DNA from: Gemmatimonadota bacterium
GTDB taxonomy: Bacteria; Gemmatimonadota; Gemmatimonadetes; Longimicrobiales; Gaopeijiaceae
Assembly: GCA_022823145.1 (NCBI GenBank)
Contig: JAJDXS010000029.1
Coordinates: 202,867 to 266,866 of the forward strand
Length of the DNA: 64,000 bases
Direction of reading: 5' to 3'
Shown here: positions 11,055 to 19,834 of the stretch, piece after piece
How the letters are laid out: each line of letters opens with the position of its first letter
Numbering within the stretch: position 1 is the first letter of the stretch
The notes under the pieces: generated by a model
Seen by the model: only the letters and a program-made list of their open reading frames with translations
What the model was told of the DNA's origin: nothing
The model's database searches: none
Made by a program: the position numbers and the translations under genes

Positions 11055-12239
11055 GTGGCCCGGGACGAAGGGCGGCGCCAGGCACCCCGCCGCGCGCGGC
11101 GGCCCCGGATCCTCTCGGTCATCGGCACACGCCCCGAGGCGATCAAGATGGCTCCCGTGATCGGCGCGCTGCGGGAGCGCGGCGGCAGCGACCACCGGCT
11201 GGCGCTCACCGGACAGCACACCGAGATGGTCGACCAGGTGCTCGACGTCTTCGGCTTGGAGGCCGACTACGACCTCGACATCATGAAGCCGGGCCAGAGC
11301 CTCTACGACGTCGGCCACGCCTGCATGGACGGACTGCGCGAGGTCGCGGAGGACTTCCGGCCCGACGTGACGATCGTCCAGGGCGATACCGCGACGGTTT
11401 TCTTCGCGGGCGTGGTGACCTTCTTCCAGCAGGGGAGGCTGGCGCACGTCGAAGCGGGACTGCGCAGCCACCGGAAGTGGTCGCCGTTCCCGGAGGAGAT
11501 GCTGCGGCGCATGACCGACACCGTCTCCGACTTCTGCCTGGCCCCGACACCGGCCGCGGCGGCCAACCTCGCGGCCGAGGGCGTGGACGCGGAGCGGATC
11601 TTCGTGACCGGCAACACCGTCGTGGACGCGCTGCTGCGGATCCGGTCGCGGCCGCTGACCGTCGAGGAGCCCCGGATCGCGCGCCTCATGGCATCTCCGG
11701 GACGGCTGGTTCTGCTGACCGCCCACCGCCGGGAGTCCTTCGGCGCTCCCCTGGAGGGCGTCTTCGGGGCGGTCGCCGACCTGGCCGACCGGTTCGGGGA
11801 CATCGAGATCGTCTACCCGGTTCACCCGAATCCCCGCGTGAGGGAGCCCGCGTTTCGGATTCTGGGCGGCAACCCGCGGGTGCACCTCGTGGAGCCCCTG
11901 GCCTACGGTGATCTCCTGGCCGCGCTCGACCGCGCCTGCCTCGTCCTCACCGATTCGGGCGGGATCCAGGAAGAGGCGCCCACCTTCGAGGTGCACACCC
12001 TGGTACTGCGCGAGGTGACGGAGCGGCCCGAGGCCGTGCAGGCGGGCGCCGCCACGCTCGTGGGGACCGATCCGGGCCGCATCCTGGCCGAGGCGAGCGC
12101 ACGGCTGTCCACGGACCGGAGCGGCCCCGCAGTACGCAACCCGTACGGCGACGGCCGCGCGGGCGAGCGCATCGCCGATATCCTTCTGGCGGCGCTCACC
12201 GGACACCGGCGCCGAACCCGCGACTGGGAGCCGACGTGA
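11055..12239 (+). CDS. wecB: UDP-N-acetylglucosamine 2-epimerase (non-hydrolysing)
   Basis: Interconverts UDP-GlcNAc and UDP-ManNAc, a precursor for surface glycans. 394 residues with an arginine-rich N-terminal extension of about 18. Motifs: GTRPEAIKMAPVI near residue 25, VQGDTATVFFAG, HVEAGLRSH, and DSGGIQEEAP near 300. GTG start, back to back with the preceding glycosyltransferase and overlapping the following one by four bases, so the three are probably one transcript. Confidence 0.93.
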   Translation: MARDEGRRQAPRRARRPRILSVIGTRPEAIKMAPVIGALRERGGSDHRLALTGQHTEMVDQVLDVFGLEADYDLDIMKPGQSLYDVGHACMDGLREVAEDFRPDVTIVQGDTATVFFAGVVTFFQQGRLAHVEAGLRSHRKWSPFPEEMLRRMTDTVSDFCLAPTPAAAANLAAEGVDAERIFVTGNTVVDALLRIRSRPLTVEEPRIARLMASPGRLVLLTAHRRESFGAPLEGVFGAVADLADRFGDIEIVYPVHPNPRVREPAFRILGGNPRVHLVEPLAYGDLLAALDRACLVLTDSGGIQEEAPTFEVHTLVLREVTERPEAVQAGAATLVGTDPGRILAEASARLSTDRSGPAVRNPYGDGRAGERIADILLAALTGHRRRTRDWEPT

Positions 12240-13348
12240 AGATCGTCATGCACTGCGTGTACTTCCCACCGGAGGTGGGCGGGCTCGAGAGCCACGTGCA
12301 CTACCTCTGCCGGGGGCTGGCGAGGCGCGGCCACGACGTCACCGTGGTCACCTCGCTATCGCAGCCCGGTCTCGCAGCCGAGGAAGTCATCGACGGCATT
12401 CGCGTGCACCGCACCCCCCTGCCGTCGCGCACCCCGCTGGGCTGGTTTGCCCACGCCGCCGGCTCCACGCCCCGAACGCGCGCCGCGGTGCAGGGCGCCG
12501 ACGTGGTCCACGCCCAGGCGTTCCCCTCGCTGCTTCCCTGCGCCCTGGCGATGGCGGGCACGAGCACACCGCTCGTTTGCACTCTCCACACCTCCCACTT
12601 CCTGCGCCTCGCGGCGAATCGGGTGTTTGCACCGGCTTTGGGGAAGCTGGTCGAGCTCAGCGACTACAACTTCGCCGCCAGCAAGGAGATCGCCGATGTG
12701 GGAGAGGGTCTCGGACCGACGATCGAAGTCGAGGTTCTCGTCAACGGCGTGGAGACCGACATCTTCCGCCCGCAGCAGGGCTCCCTGGCTCGCACCGGCG
12801 GCCGGCGGCGCCTCGTCGTGCCGCGCCGGCTCTTCCCGAAGAACGGAGTCGAGTACTTCGTGCGGGCGCTGCCGGCGATCGCCGCAGGAGCGGAGGTTGA
12901 CGTGATCGTCATCGGGGACGGCCCGGAGCGGAACAGGCTGGAGGCGCTTGCGGCCGAGCTGGGCGTCGCCGACCGGATCGACTTCCTGGGGGCCCGCCCG
13001 CACGCCGAGATGCCCGCGCTGCTGTGCTCGGCGGACATGGCGGTGTTCCCGTCGCTGGTGGAGGCGACGTCGGTGGCGGCGCTCGAGTGCATGGCCTGCG
13101 GCTTGCCGGTCGCGGCTTCGGCGGTGGGTGGCCTGCCCCAGATCGTCGACGATTCCGTCGGGGGACTCTTCCCGCCCGCAGATCCGGCGGCCCTGGCGGC
13201 GAAGGTGCTGGAGCTGCTCGGCGACGGGGAACTCGACCGAAGGGGCGCCACGGGGCGCGAAAAGGTAGTATCGATGTGGAGCAACGAACGCCTGGTGGAC
13301 CGGCACCTGGAGGTGTATCGGAATTTGGTGGCGCGTTCCTCCAGTTGA
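12236..13348 (+). CDS. Family 4 glycosyltransferase (GT-B fold)
   Basis: 370 residues. The N-terminal acceptor domain opens MKIVMHCVYFPPEVGGLESH, typical of GT4 enzymes. The C-terminal domain has VVPRRLFPKNGVEYFVRAL, VIGDGPERNRLEALA, FLGARPHAEMPALL and the donor-binding segment SLVEATSVAALECMACGLP. It retains the nucleotide-sugar configuration and probably extends a lipid-linked or lipopolysaccharide glycan with its operon partner WecB. Donor and acceptor are unknown. The transcript may end here, since an AT-rich gap with a palindrome follows. Confidence 0.88.
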   Translation: MKIVMHCVYFPPEVGGLESHVHYLCRGLARRGHDVTVVTSLSQPGLAAEEVIDGIRVHRTPLPSRTPLGWFAHAAGSTPRTRAAVQGADVVHAQAFPSLLPCALAMAGTSTPLVCTLHTSHFLRLAANRVFAPALGKLVELSDYNFAASKEIADVGEGLGPTIEVEVLVNGVETDIFRPQQGSLARTGGRRRLVVPRRLFPKNGVEYFVRALPAIAAGAEVDVIVIGDGPERNRLEALAAELGVADRIDFLGARPHAEMPALLCSADMAVFPSLVEATSVAALECMACGLPVAASAVGGLPQIVDDSVGGLFPPADPAALAAKVLELLGDGELDRRGATGREKVVSMWSNERLVDRHLEVYRNLVARSSS

Positions 13349-13350
13349 TA

Positions 13351-13366
13351 GTAATGTTTGCATTAC
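13351..13366. promoter_or_regulatory. Inverted repeat GTAATG-N4-CATTAC upstream of the YfhO-like gene
   Basis: Six-base arms GTAATG and CATTAC are separated by TTTG, 50 bases before the next start codon. It matches the core of the palindrome at 5077-5098 in 13 of 16 positions, differing only in the middle three. The flanks are AT-rich, as expected for a promoter or operator. I see no convincing -35/-10 pair. Confidence 0.4.
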
Positions 13367-13416
13367 AAAGTGTAAATCAAACATGACATTGTGCTCGTAG
13401 AGCAGAGAGGTACTGC

Positions 13417-15879
13417 GTGAGTTCCACCCAAACCAGGATTCCCGGCCGCGAGGCGGTATCGGTGCCGTGGTGGCTGACGTGCGCCCTCTTCGCGGTGGTC
13501 ACGGTCGTGCTCTTCGCCGAGTTCATCTTCTCGGACCGGATGCTCTACGGCGAGGACTCGCTCTCCCTGGGGTACATGGCGAGGGCGTACTTCGCCGAAC
13601 GACTGAGCGCGGGGGACTTTCCCCTCTGGAGCCCGCGGCTGCTCGGCGGCATCCCCTTCCTGGAGGCGATCTCCGCCGGCGACTCCGTCTACCCGACCAG
13701 CCTCCTCTACCTCTTCATCGAGCCCTATCGCGTGCTCGGATGGAAGCTCGTCCTCCACGTGCTCGGCGGCGGTTTCTTCATGTACGGCTGGGCGCGGAGC
13801 CTCGGACTGGGACGCCCCGCGGCGACCCTCGGCGGCCTGGCATGGCTGATGGCCCCTGTCATCGTGACGCTGGCGCTTCCCGGAAACGACGGGAAGCTCA
13901 TGGTGGCGTCACTGGCCCCGCTGGTCTTCTGGGCCGCCGAATCGGTGCTGCGGTCGCCATCGGGGCGCACGGCGGCCGGGCTCGCGGGCGCCGTCGCACT
14001 CACCAGCCTCACCACCCAGTTCCAGACCGCCTACTTCCTCTTCGGCACTGTGGGTGCGTACGCCGTCTTCCGTGCGGTGCAGCTATGGAAGGGGCAGCGG
14101 ACCGAATCCCGCCCCCACCGGCCCCGACGCGCGCTCGTGCCCCTCGCGATCTTTCTCGGCAGCGCCGTGCTGGGTGCGGGCATGGCAACCGTGCAGCTGA
14201 TCCCGGCCGCGCAATACGTCACCGAGTCCTCCCGGCGCATCGCGACCACGGTCGAGGCCACTCCGCAGGAGCGCCTCGCCTACTCCAGCTCCTGGTCGTT
14301 CCACCCCGAAGAGGTGGCGGCGCTGGTGGTGCCCGAATTCGTGGGCAACAGCGCGGCCGACGCGGACTGGGGACGCAACACCTACTGGGGACGCAACGCG
14401 CTGAAGCTCAACCACGAGTACCTGGGCGTCACCGTGCTGGCGCTCGCGATCATCGGCTTCGGCGGACGGCGGAGCAGGGGACTGCGCTGGTTCATGGCGG
14501 GCATGAGCCTCACCTGGCTCCTCTTCGCGCTGGGGGCCCACACCCCTGTCTGGCGCATCTTCTACGAGGTCGTGCCCGGCATTTCGCTCTTCCGCGTCCC
14601 GTCGATCGCCGCATTCCTGGTGAGCTTCGGAGTGACCACGCTCTTCGCCCTCGGCGTGGACGACCTAGTCCGCAACGGCTCGTCTCCGGGATTCCTCCGG
14701 AGCAGGCGGGGGCGCGCCCTGCTCGGCTTCTGCGGACTCCTCTTCACGGGTCTGCTTCTCCAGGCCAGCGGCGTGCTCGGCAGCATCTGGACGACGATGA
14801 TCTACGGCGACGCCGGCGAGCGAAGCCTGGCCGCACTCGCCGCCGCCAACCAGTACATCACCCTCGGCTTCGGCATCGCGCTCGTGCTGGCGCTCCTCAC
14901 GGCGGTGCTGGTGTGGCTGGTGAAGGAGGGCACAGTCCCCGTCGCGGCGGCGCTGGCCGCGCTGACGCTCCTCGTGGCACTCGACCTGGGGAGGATCGAC
15001 CGGGCCTTCATTCGCACCTTTGACTTCCACGCGTGGGCCGCGCCCGACAACAACACACGCTACCTGGAGGAACGCCGCGAGGCCGGGGCACCGTTCCGGG
15101 TGGCCGACCTGCGGGGCAGCGACCAGATCGTGGATCTGGCCATGTATGGCCTCGACCTGGTGGCCGGACACCACCCCAACGACCTGGCGCGATACCGCCA
15201 GCTGCTGGGTCTGGAGGGGAGCCGCGCGTCAGGGGACAACACCCGCCACCCGAACGTGCTCCGCATGATGAACACGAAGTACATCGTGTGGCCCCAGGAG
15301 GCCGTCGGGGGGCCGCCCTACCAGGGTGCGCAGGCGCTCAGTTCCGCCCGGCGCGGCAGGGGGCTGGAGGCGGTCTACACATACCCGGGACTCGACCGGG
15401 CATGGATCGTGGACCGGGTCACGGTCGTGGAGGACGACGAGGCGGCGCTGGCGCGCATTCTCTCGCAGGACTTCGATCCGGCCAGCGAGGTCATCCTGGC
15501 CGAGCCGCCGGACGTGGTCGCCGGGAGCGGCGGTGCAGCGGGACCGGTCTCCTGGCAGCTGTTCGAGCCCGATGAGAGACGTCTGCGCGTGACCACGACC
15601 GGTCCCGCGGTGCTGGTGGTGTCGGAGAACTGGTTCCCCGGATGGGTGGCCGAGGTCGACGGCGAACCCGCCACCGTGCGCCGCGGCAACCTGACGTTGC
15701 AGGCCGTGGAGATCCCTTCCGGGGGCGACCACACGGTGACGCTGCGCTTCACGGCCCCGACGGTGACGAGCGCGCTCCGAATCAGCGTCCTGGCCGCCGT
15801 GATCACCCTCCTTCTCTTCGCGTCGTCGCACCTGCGCGGACTGTCGGCGCGGCTGCGGCCCGGCCGCGGGTCGGAATGA
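13417..15879 (+). CDS. YfhO-like polytopic membrane protein
   Basis: 820 residues with about a dozen predicted transmembrane helices over residues 15-530 and a C-terminal soluble domain (about 560-790) followed by a last helix. The N-terminal loop has LYGEDSLSLGYMARAYF and GDFPLWSPRLLGGIPF, the acidic periplasmic signature of YfhO and related GT-C-like proteins, which help glycosylate lipoteichoic acid in Firmicutes. Here it more likely adds sugars from polyprenyl-phosphate donors to an envelope polymer. GTG start with GAGAGG upstream. ATGA overlap with the next gene. Confidence 0.75.
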   Translation: MSSTQTRIPGREAVSVPWWLTCALFAVVTVVLFAEFIFSDRMLYGEDSLSLGYMARAYFAERLSAGDFPLWSPRLLGGIPFLEAISAGDSVYPTSLLYLFIEPYRVLGWKLVLHVLGGGFFMYGWARSLGLGRPAATLGGLAWLMAPVIVTLALPGNDGKLMVASLAPLVFWAAESVLRSPSGRTAAGLAGAVALTSLTTQFQTAYFLFGTVGAYAVFRAVQLWKGQRTESRPHRPRRALVPLAIFLGSAVLGAGMATVQLIPAAQYVTESSRRIATTVEATPQERLAYSSSWSFHPEEVAALVVPEFVGNSAADADWGRNTYWGRNALKLNHEYLGVTVLALAIIGFGGRRSRGLRWFMAGMSLTWLLFALGAHTPVWRIFYEVVPGISLFRVPSIAAFLVSFGVTTLFALGVDDLVRNGSSPGFLRSRRGRALLGFCGLLFTGLLLQASGVLGSIWTTMIYGDAGERSLAALAAANQYITLGFGIALVLALLTAVLVWLVKEGTVPVAAALAALTLLVALDLGRIDRAFIRTFDFHAWAAPDNNTRYLEERREAGAPFRVADLRGSDQIVDLAMYGLDLVAGHHPNDLARYRQLLGLEGSRASGDNTRHPNVLRMMNTKYIVWPQEAVGGPPYQGAQALSSARRGRGLEAVYTYPGLDRAWIVDRVTVVEDDEAALARILSQDFDPASEVILAEPPDVVAGSGGAAGPVSWQLFEPDERRLRVTTTGPAVLVVSENWFPGWVAEVDGEPATVRRGNLTLQAVEIPSGGDHTVTLRFTAPTVTSALRISVLAAVITLLLFASSHLRGLSARLRPGRGSE

Positions 15880-16865
15880 CCGGACCGGACGCGGGGAAGG
15901 GGGGGCAGGGGTCGGCTTCCGACGGCGAGAGCCGGACTCCGGCCGCCCGCAAGCGGTGGTGGGTGCCGCTCGTCAAGCTGGTGCTCACGGTTTCGCTGAC
16001 GTGGCTGATCCTGCGGGGCGCCGGCATCACTCTGGCCGAGGCCTGGGCCGTGGACTGGACGCTGGTGCGGCCGCGGGCGTTACCGATCGCGCTCTCGGTG
16101 GTGCTTCTCGCGCTGACGTTCTTCATCGCCGCCGCGCTGTGGTCGCGCATTCTCGTGGCGTTCGGAGAGCGCCGGGTCGGATTGGCGGAGGGCGCCTCCA
16201 TTCTCGTCGTCGCCAACCTGGGCCGGTACGTGCCCGGCAAGATCGCCCAACTGGCCGGGGTGGCGGTACTGGCCCGCCGCCGGGGCATGTCGGGCGTTCG
16301 TGCGACGGCCGCCGCCGTGACGGCCCAGATCATCAACCTGCTTGCCGCGGCGGCGGTGGGCGGATGGGTGGCCGTGCAGTCCGTGGGGACGGCCCAGGGC
16401 CGAAACATGGTGGCGGGACTCGCGATCGTGGCCGGGCTCGCCGCCTTCCTGCACTTCGGCGGCGCAGGGGTGCTGTTGCGCTGGGCACTGAGGCGCAGCG
16501 GCCACGACGAAGATCTGCCGTACCCCGACGGACGCCGGTTGCTCATCCTCCTCCCCGGATACCTCTTCAACTGGGTGGTGTACGGAATCGCGTTCGTCCT
16601 CCTCGGCAGAGGACTCGGGATGGAACTGGGCTTCCTGGCCGGCATCACGGCCTTTGCGGCAGCCTATTTCGCCGGGTACGTGGCTCTCTTCGCCCCCGCG
16701 GGAATCGGCATCCGCGAGAGTACGCTGGCGGCGTTCGTCGCGCCCGTGCTGGGGACGGAGGCCGGATGGGTCCTTGCCGCGCTTCAACGCGTCTGGATCA
16801 CCGCCGTAGAGCTGTTGGGCGCCGCGGCGGGCGCCCTGGCGTTGCGGCGTCCGGTGGCCTCATGA
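15876..16865 (+). CDS. Lysylphosphatidylglycerol-synthase-type transmembrane protein (AglD/UPF0104 family)
   Basis: 329 residues; a polar N-terminus (about 1-27) then roughly seven or eight transmembrane helices. The conserved NLGRYVPGKIAQL motif near residue 110 and the APAGIGIRESTLAAF motif near 275 identify the family. Members act as flippase or lipid-modifying membrane domains and often sit beside GT2 enzymes, as here. The soluble lysyl-transferase domain of MprF is absent. ATGA overlaps join it to the genes on both sides. Confidence 0.82.
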   Translation: MTGPDAGKGGQGSASDGESRTPAARKRWWVPLVKLVLTVSLTWLILRGAGITLAEAWAVDWTLVRPRALPIALSVVLLALTFFIAAALWSRILVAFGERRVGLAEGASILVVANLGRYVPGKIAQLAGVAVLARRRGMSGVRATAAAVTAQIINLLAAAAVGGWVAVQSVGTAQGRNMVAGLAIVAGLAAFLHFGGAGVLLRWALRRSGHDEDLPYPDGRRLLILLPGYLFNWVVYGIAFVLLGRGLGMELGFLAGITAFAAAYFAGYVALFAPAGIGIRESTLAAFVAPVLGTEAGWVLAALQRVWITAVELLGAAAGALALRRPVAS

Positions 16866-17590
16866 ACGCCCGGCACCGCGTCCTGGTGGTCGTTCCCACC
16901 TACAACGAGCGCGACAATCTGCCGCGGGTCGTCCCGATGATCCTGGCGCAGGGGGACGAATTCCACGTCCTCGTGGTGGACGACAACTCCCCGGACGGGA
17001 CCGGCGACCTCGCCGACGAACTCGCGGCCCGGAGCGGGCGCGTGAACGTGCTTCATCGGGCAGGGAAGCTCGGACTGGGAGCGGCGTACGTGGCCGGACT
17101 CGGTTGGGGGCTGCAGCACGGCTACGATGTGCTGATCGAGATGGATGCCGATCTGTCGCATCCTCCCGACCGCCTGCCGCCGCTGGTCGCGGCGCTCGAC
17201 GAGGCCGGCGTGGCTGTCGGGTCGCGCTATGTCGGGGGTCGCATCACGGTGGTCAACTGGCCGCTGAGCCGCCTCATGATCAGCCTGTTCGGGTCGTGGT
17301 ACGCGCGCGCGATCACGCGCATTCCCGTCAACGACGCCACGGGCGGTTTCAACGCCTTCCGGCGCGAGGTGCTCGAGGCCGTGGGGCTCGACAGGATCCA
17401 GTCCAACGGGTACGCCTTCCAGATCGAGCTCAAGCTTCGCGCCTGGCGGGCGGGGTTCGACCTGCGCGAAGTCCCGATCGTCTTCACGGAGCGGGACAGC
17501 GGTGAATCGAAGATGTCCGGCGCGATCATCCGCGAGGCGGTGTGGCGGGTCTGGAAGCTCCGCTTCATGGACCTGCTGGGCAAGCTGTAG
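16862..17590 (+). CDS. Polyprenol monophosphomannose synthase-like GT2 enzyme
   Basis: 242 residues, catalytic domain only, with no transmembrane tail. It matches the Dpm1/Ppm1 type: VVVPTYNERDNL at about 9-20, VDDNSPDGTGDLADEL, MDADLSHPPDRLP, GSRYVGGR and FTERDSGESKMS. It should transfer mannose (or another hexose) from a nucleotide donor to polyprenyl phosphate. The membrane protein encoded just before it may supply the anchor or flip the product. I start it at ATG 16862, overlapping the previous stop. Confidence 0.9.
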   Translation: MNARHRVLVVVPTYNERDNLPRVVPMILAQGDEFHVLVVDDNSPDGTGDLADELAARSGRVNVLHRAGKLGLGAAYVAGLGWGLQHGYDVLIEMDADLSHPPDRLPPLVAALDEAGVAVGSRYVGGRITVVNWPLSRLMISLFGSWYARAITRIPVNDATGGFNAFRREVLEAVGLDRIQSNGYAFQIELKLRAWRAGFDLREVPIVFTERDSGESKMSGAIIREAVWRVWKLRFMDLLGKL

Positions 17591-17598
17591 CGGCACCC

Positions 17599-18216
17599 TT
17601 GGCGCTCCTGGACCTCTGCTACCGCTGCCCCGAATGCGGCCACGATCCGATGGAGGGCCGGAACGAGCGCGCGCACTGTCCCGGCTGCGGTATCCGGATT
17701 GAGCGCACGAAGGGGCAAATCGTGATGATCCGTCCGAAGAACGATATACAATACGATATCAGTGCCGCTGAGATATGTGGCAAGATATATCAAAACGGCG
17801 GGCCCATGACGCGCGCGACTCGGGACGACGGCAGCGTTGCCTACTCGGCGGAAGCGTTCGTCTCGTGGCGCGAGTCGGAGGAGGCCGTGTGGCATCGCGG
17901 CGCGCTGCTGGGCTTCGCGGAGACCATGGGCCCGCCGTTGCCGGGACGGATCTCGGTGGACGCGGAGACGGTCCAGGTGGAAGACGGACGTCCTGCATCG
18001 GGGCGCTGGGCCCACCTCGATCTCCGTGCCGTACAGGCGGCTTCGTCGTCGCTCCAGCTCTCGCTCCCGGGTGACGGGCTTGTCGAGCTGCGCTTCCCGG
18101 ATGACTCTGCCAGGCGCTGGGAGACGCTGATGCACCGGCTGATCGCCGACGCCTGGGCGCGCGCCGGCCGGGGCAGGGTGGTCGAGTTCCAGCCGCGGAT
18201 CGTGGCGCTCCGCTGA
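17599..18216 (+). CDS. Zinc-ribbon protein of unknown function
   Basis: I do not recognise this family. The 205-residue product (from TTG 17599, which keeps the zinc ribbon complete) begins with two CxxC knuckles, CYRCPECG and HCPGCG, at about 7-32. A variable AT-rich stretch follows (17741-17795, residues about 48-66, DIQYDISAAEICGKIY), then a C-terminal domain with alternating short strands and a final amphipathic helix near ETLMHRLIADAWARA, which resembles a PH/GRAM-type fold. It lies between a GT2 gene and an acyltransferase on the same strand. ATG 17806 is an alternative start that would lose the ribbon. Confidence 0.6.
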   Translation: MALLDLCYRCPECGHDPMEGRNERAHCPGCGIRIERTKGQIVMIRPKNDIQYDISAAEICGKIYQNGGPMTRATRDDGSVAYSAEAFVSWRESEEAVWHRGALLGFAETMGPPLPGRISVDAETVQVEDGRPASGRWAHLDLRAVQAASSSLQLSLPGDGLVELRFPDDSARRWETLMHRLIADAWARAGRGRVVEFQPRIVALR

Positions 18217-18224
18217 AGACGCAC

Positions 18225-18881
18225 GTGACCTGGTACGCCGCCCTTCGACTGCCGGTTCGGTGCGCGGCCATGCTGCTCACCCGGGTGACTGTGACGGGGC
18301 TGGAAAACGTCCCCGGGAAGGGCGCGTTCTTCCTCGTCCCGAACCACCTGAACATCCTGGACCCCCTGCTGGTGCAGGGCTTCTGCCCCCGGCAAGTCCA
18401 TTCCCTGACCAAGAGCACGCAGTTCTCGTCGGGACGGTTCTTCCGCTGGGTGCTGCCGCGCGTAAAGGCAATCCCGACAAGACGTTACCAGGTCGACCCG
18501 CAGGCCGTGCGCACCGTTCTGCGCACCCTCGAGAGGGGGGAGGGGGTTTGCATCTACGCGGAAGGCGAACGGAGCTGGGACGGCACGCTGCAGCCGCTCC
18601 GGCGGGGAACGATACGGCTCCTCCTCAAGGCTGGCGTGCCGATCGTGCCGTGCGGCGTTTCCGGGTCGTTCGAAGTGCGGCCGAGGTGGGGGCGCAGATT
18701 CCACCGGGGCCGCGTCGGGCTGCGGTTCGGCGAGCCGATCCGCTTCGGCGTGCACGACACCCGCGCGGAGCGGGACCGGGCTCTCGATGGAGCCACCCGG
18801 CGCATCGAGGCCGCATTGATTCGGCTGGGTGCGGAAGCACCCGTTGCGACGCGCGGATCCACTGGCGCAAAGACCGGCTAG
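18225..18881 (+). CDS. plsC: 1-acyl-glycerol-3-phosphate acyltransferase-like protein
   Basis: Adds an acyl chain to lysophosphatidic acid or a similar lipid at the membrane. 218 residues. Catalytic motif I is NHLNILD (His-x4-Asp) near residue 41; the substrate motif is YAEGERSWDG near 108; PIVPCGVSGS is the later motif. GTG start eight bases after the previous gene. The C-terminal end is rich in Ala and Arg. PlsY and GpsA elsewhere in the window make its expected substrate. Confidence 0.85.
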   Translation: MTWYAALRLPVRCAAMLLTRVTVTGLENVPGKGAFFLVPNHLNILDPLLVQGFCPRQVHSLTKSTQFSSGRFFRWVLPRVKAIPTRRYQVDPQAVRTVLRTLERGEGVCIYAEGERSWDGTLQPLRRGTIRLLLKAGVPIVPCGVSGSFEVRPRWGRRFHRGRVGLRFGEPIRFGVHDTRAERDRALDGATRRIEAALIRLGAEAPVATRGSTGAKTG

Positions 18882-18899
18882 ACGCCAACTTCCGGTCCT

Positions 18900-19829
18900 A
18901 TGATACGTTCGACGCTGTTGTGGATCTCCGAGAACGACTGGTGCAAGAACACGCTTCCCAGGTATGGCTTCGTTCGTCGGGCGGTGCGGCGGTTCATGCC
19001 GGGGGAGACGCTCGAGGACGCCCTGCAGGCGGCGCGTGCAATGGCCGACGGCCACGGGATCTCCGCCCTCATCACCTTCCTCGGGGAAAACGTCGCGGAC
19101 AGGGCGGAGGCGCGTGAGGTCTCCCGGCACTACGTCCACACCGCCGAGGCGATCGCCGCGTCGGGTCTCGATGTCGAACTGTCGATCAAGCCGACCCACC
19201 TCGGCCTCGATCTGGGTCTGGATGTCGCCGAGGAGAATATCCGCAGGCTGACCGAAGCGGCCACGGCGCGCGGAAACTGGGTCTGGCTCGACATGGAGTA
19301 CAGCCGTTACGTCGATGCCACCCTCGATCTGTATCGCGCCATCCGCGCCGATCATCCCAGGTTCGGGATCTGTCTGCAGTCGTACCTGCACCGCACTCCC
19401 GCCGACCTGGAGTCCCTGATACCGCTGGGGCCGGCCATCCGGCTGGTGAAGGGCGCGTATGCCGAGCCCCCCGACATCGCTCTGCCGGTCAAGGCCGACG
19501 TGGACCAGGCGTTCTTCGACCAGGCGGTTCGCATGCTGGCGCCCGACGCCCGGGAGGCGGGAGTCCGCGTCGGACTCGCGACCCACGATGCCAGGATGAT
19601 CCGTCGCGTCAACCAGTGGGCGGAGGCCAACGGAGTCGGACCGGACGCCTACGAATACCAGATGCTCTACGGGATCGCCGACGGTGAACAACGGCGCCTG
19701 GCGCGAGAGAGCAGGGGTGTGCGGGTACTCATCAGCTACGGGGCCCACTGGTTCCCGTGGTATGTCCGCCGACTGGCCGAGCGTCCGGCGAACATCGGAT
19801 TCGTGTTGCGCAGTCTTTTGCCGAGGTGA
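18900..19829 (+). CDS. Proline dehydrogenase
   Basis: FAD enzyme oxidising proline to pyrroline-5-carboxylate. 309 residues, the size of single-domain PRODH proteins. Family segments include LSIKPTHLGLDL, WLDMEYSRYVDATL, CLQSYLHRTPADL, RLVKGAYAEP, VGLATHD and YEYQMLYGI. The last two match the FAD and substrate-binding end of the barrel. No pyrroline-5-carboxylate dehydrogenase is nearby, so the second step must be encoded elsewhere. Confidence 0.93.
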   Translation: MIRSTLLWISENDWCKNTLPRYGFVRRAVRRFMPGETLEDALQAARAMADGHGISALITFLGENVADRAEAREVSRHYVHTAEAIAASGLDVELSIKPTHLGLDLGLDVAEENIRRLTEAATARGNWVWLDMEYSRYVDATLDLYRAIRADHPRFGICLQSYLHRTPADLESLIPLGPAIRLVKGAYAEPPDIALPVKADVDQAFFDQAVRMLAPDAREAGVRVGLATHDARMIRRVNQWAEANGVGPDAYEYQMLYGIADGEQRRLARESRGVRVLISYGAHWFPWYVRRLAERPANIGFVLRSLLPR

Positions 19830-19834
19830 TCCAC

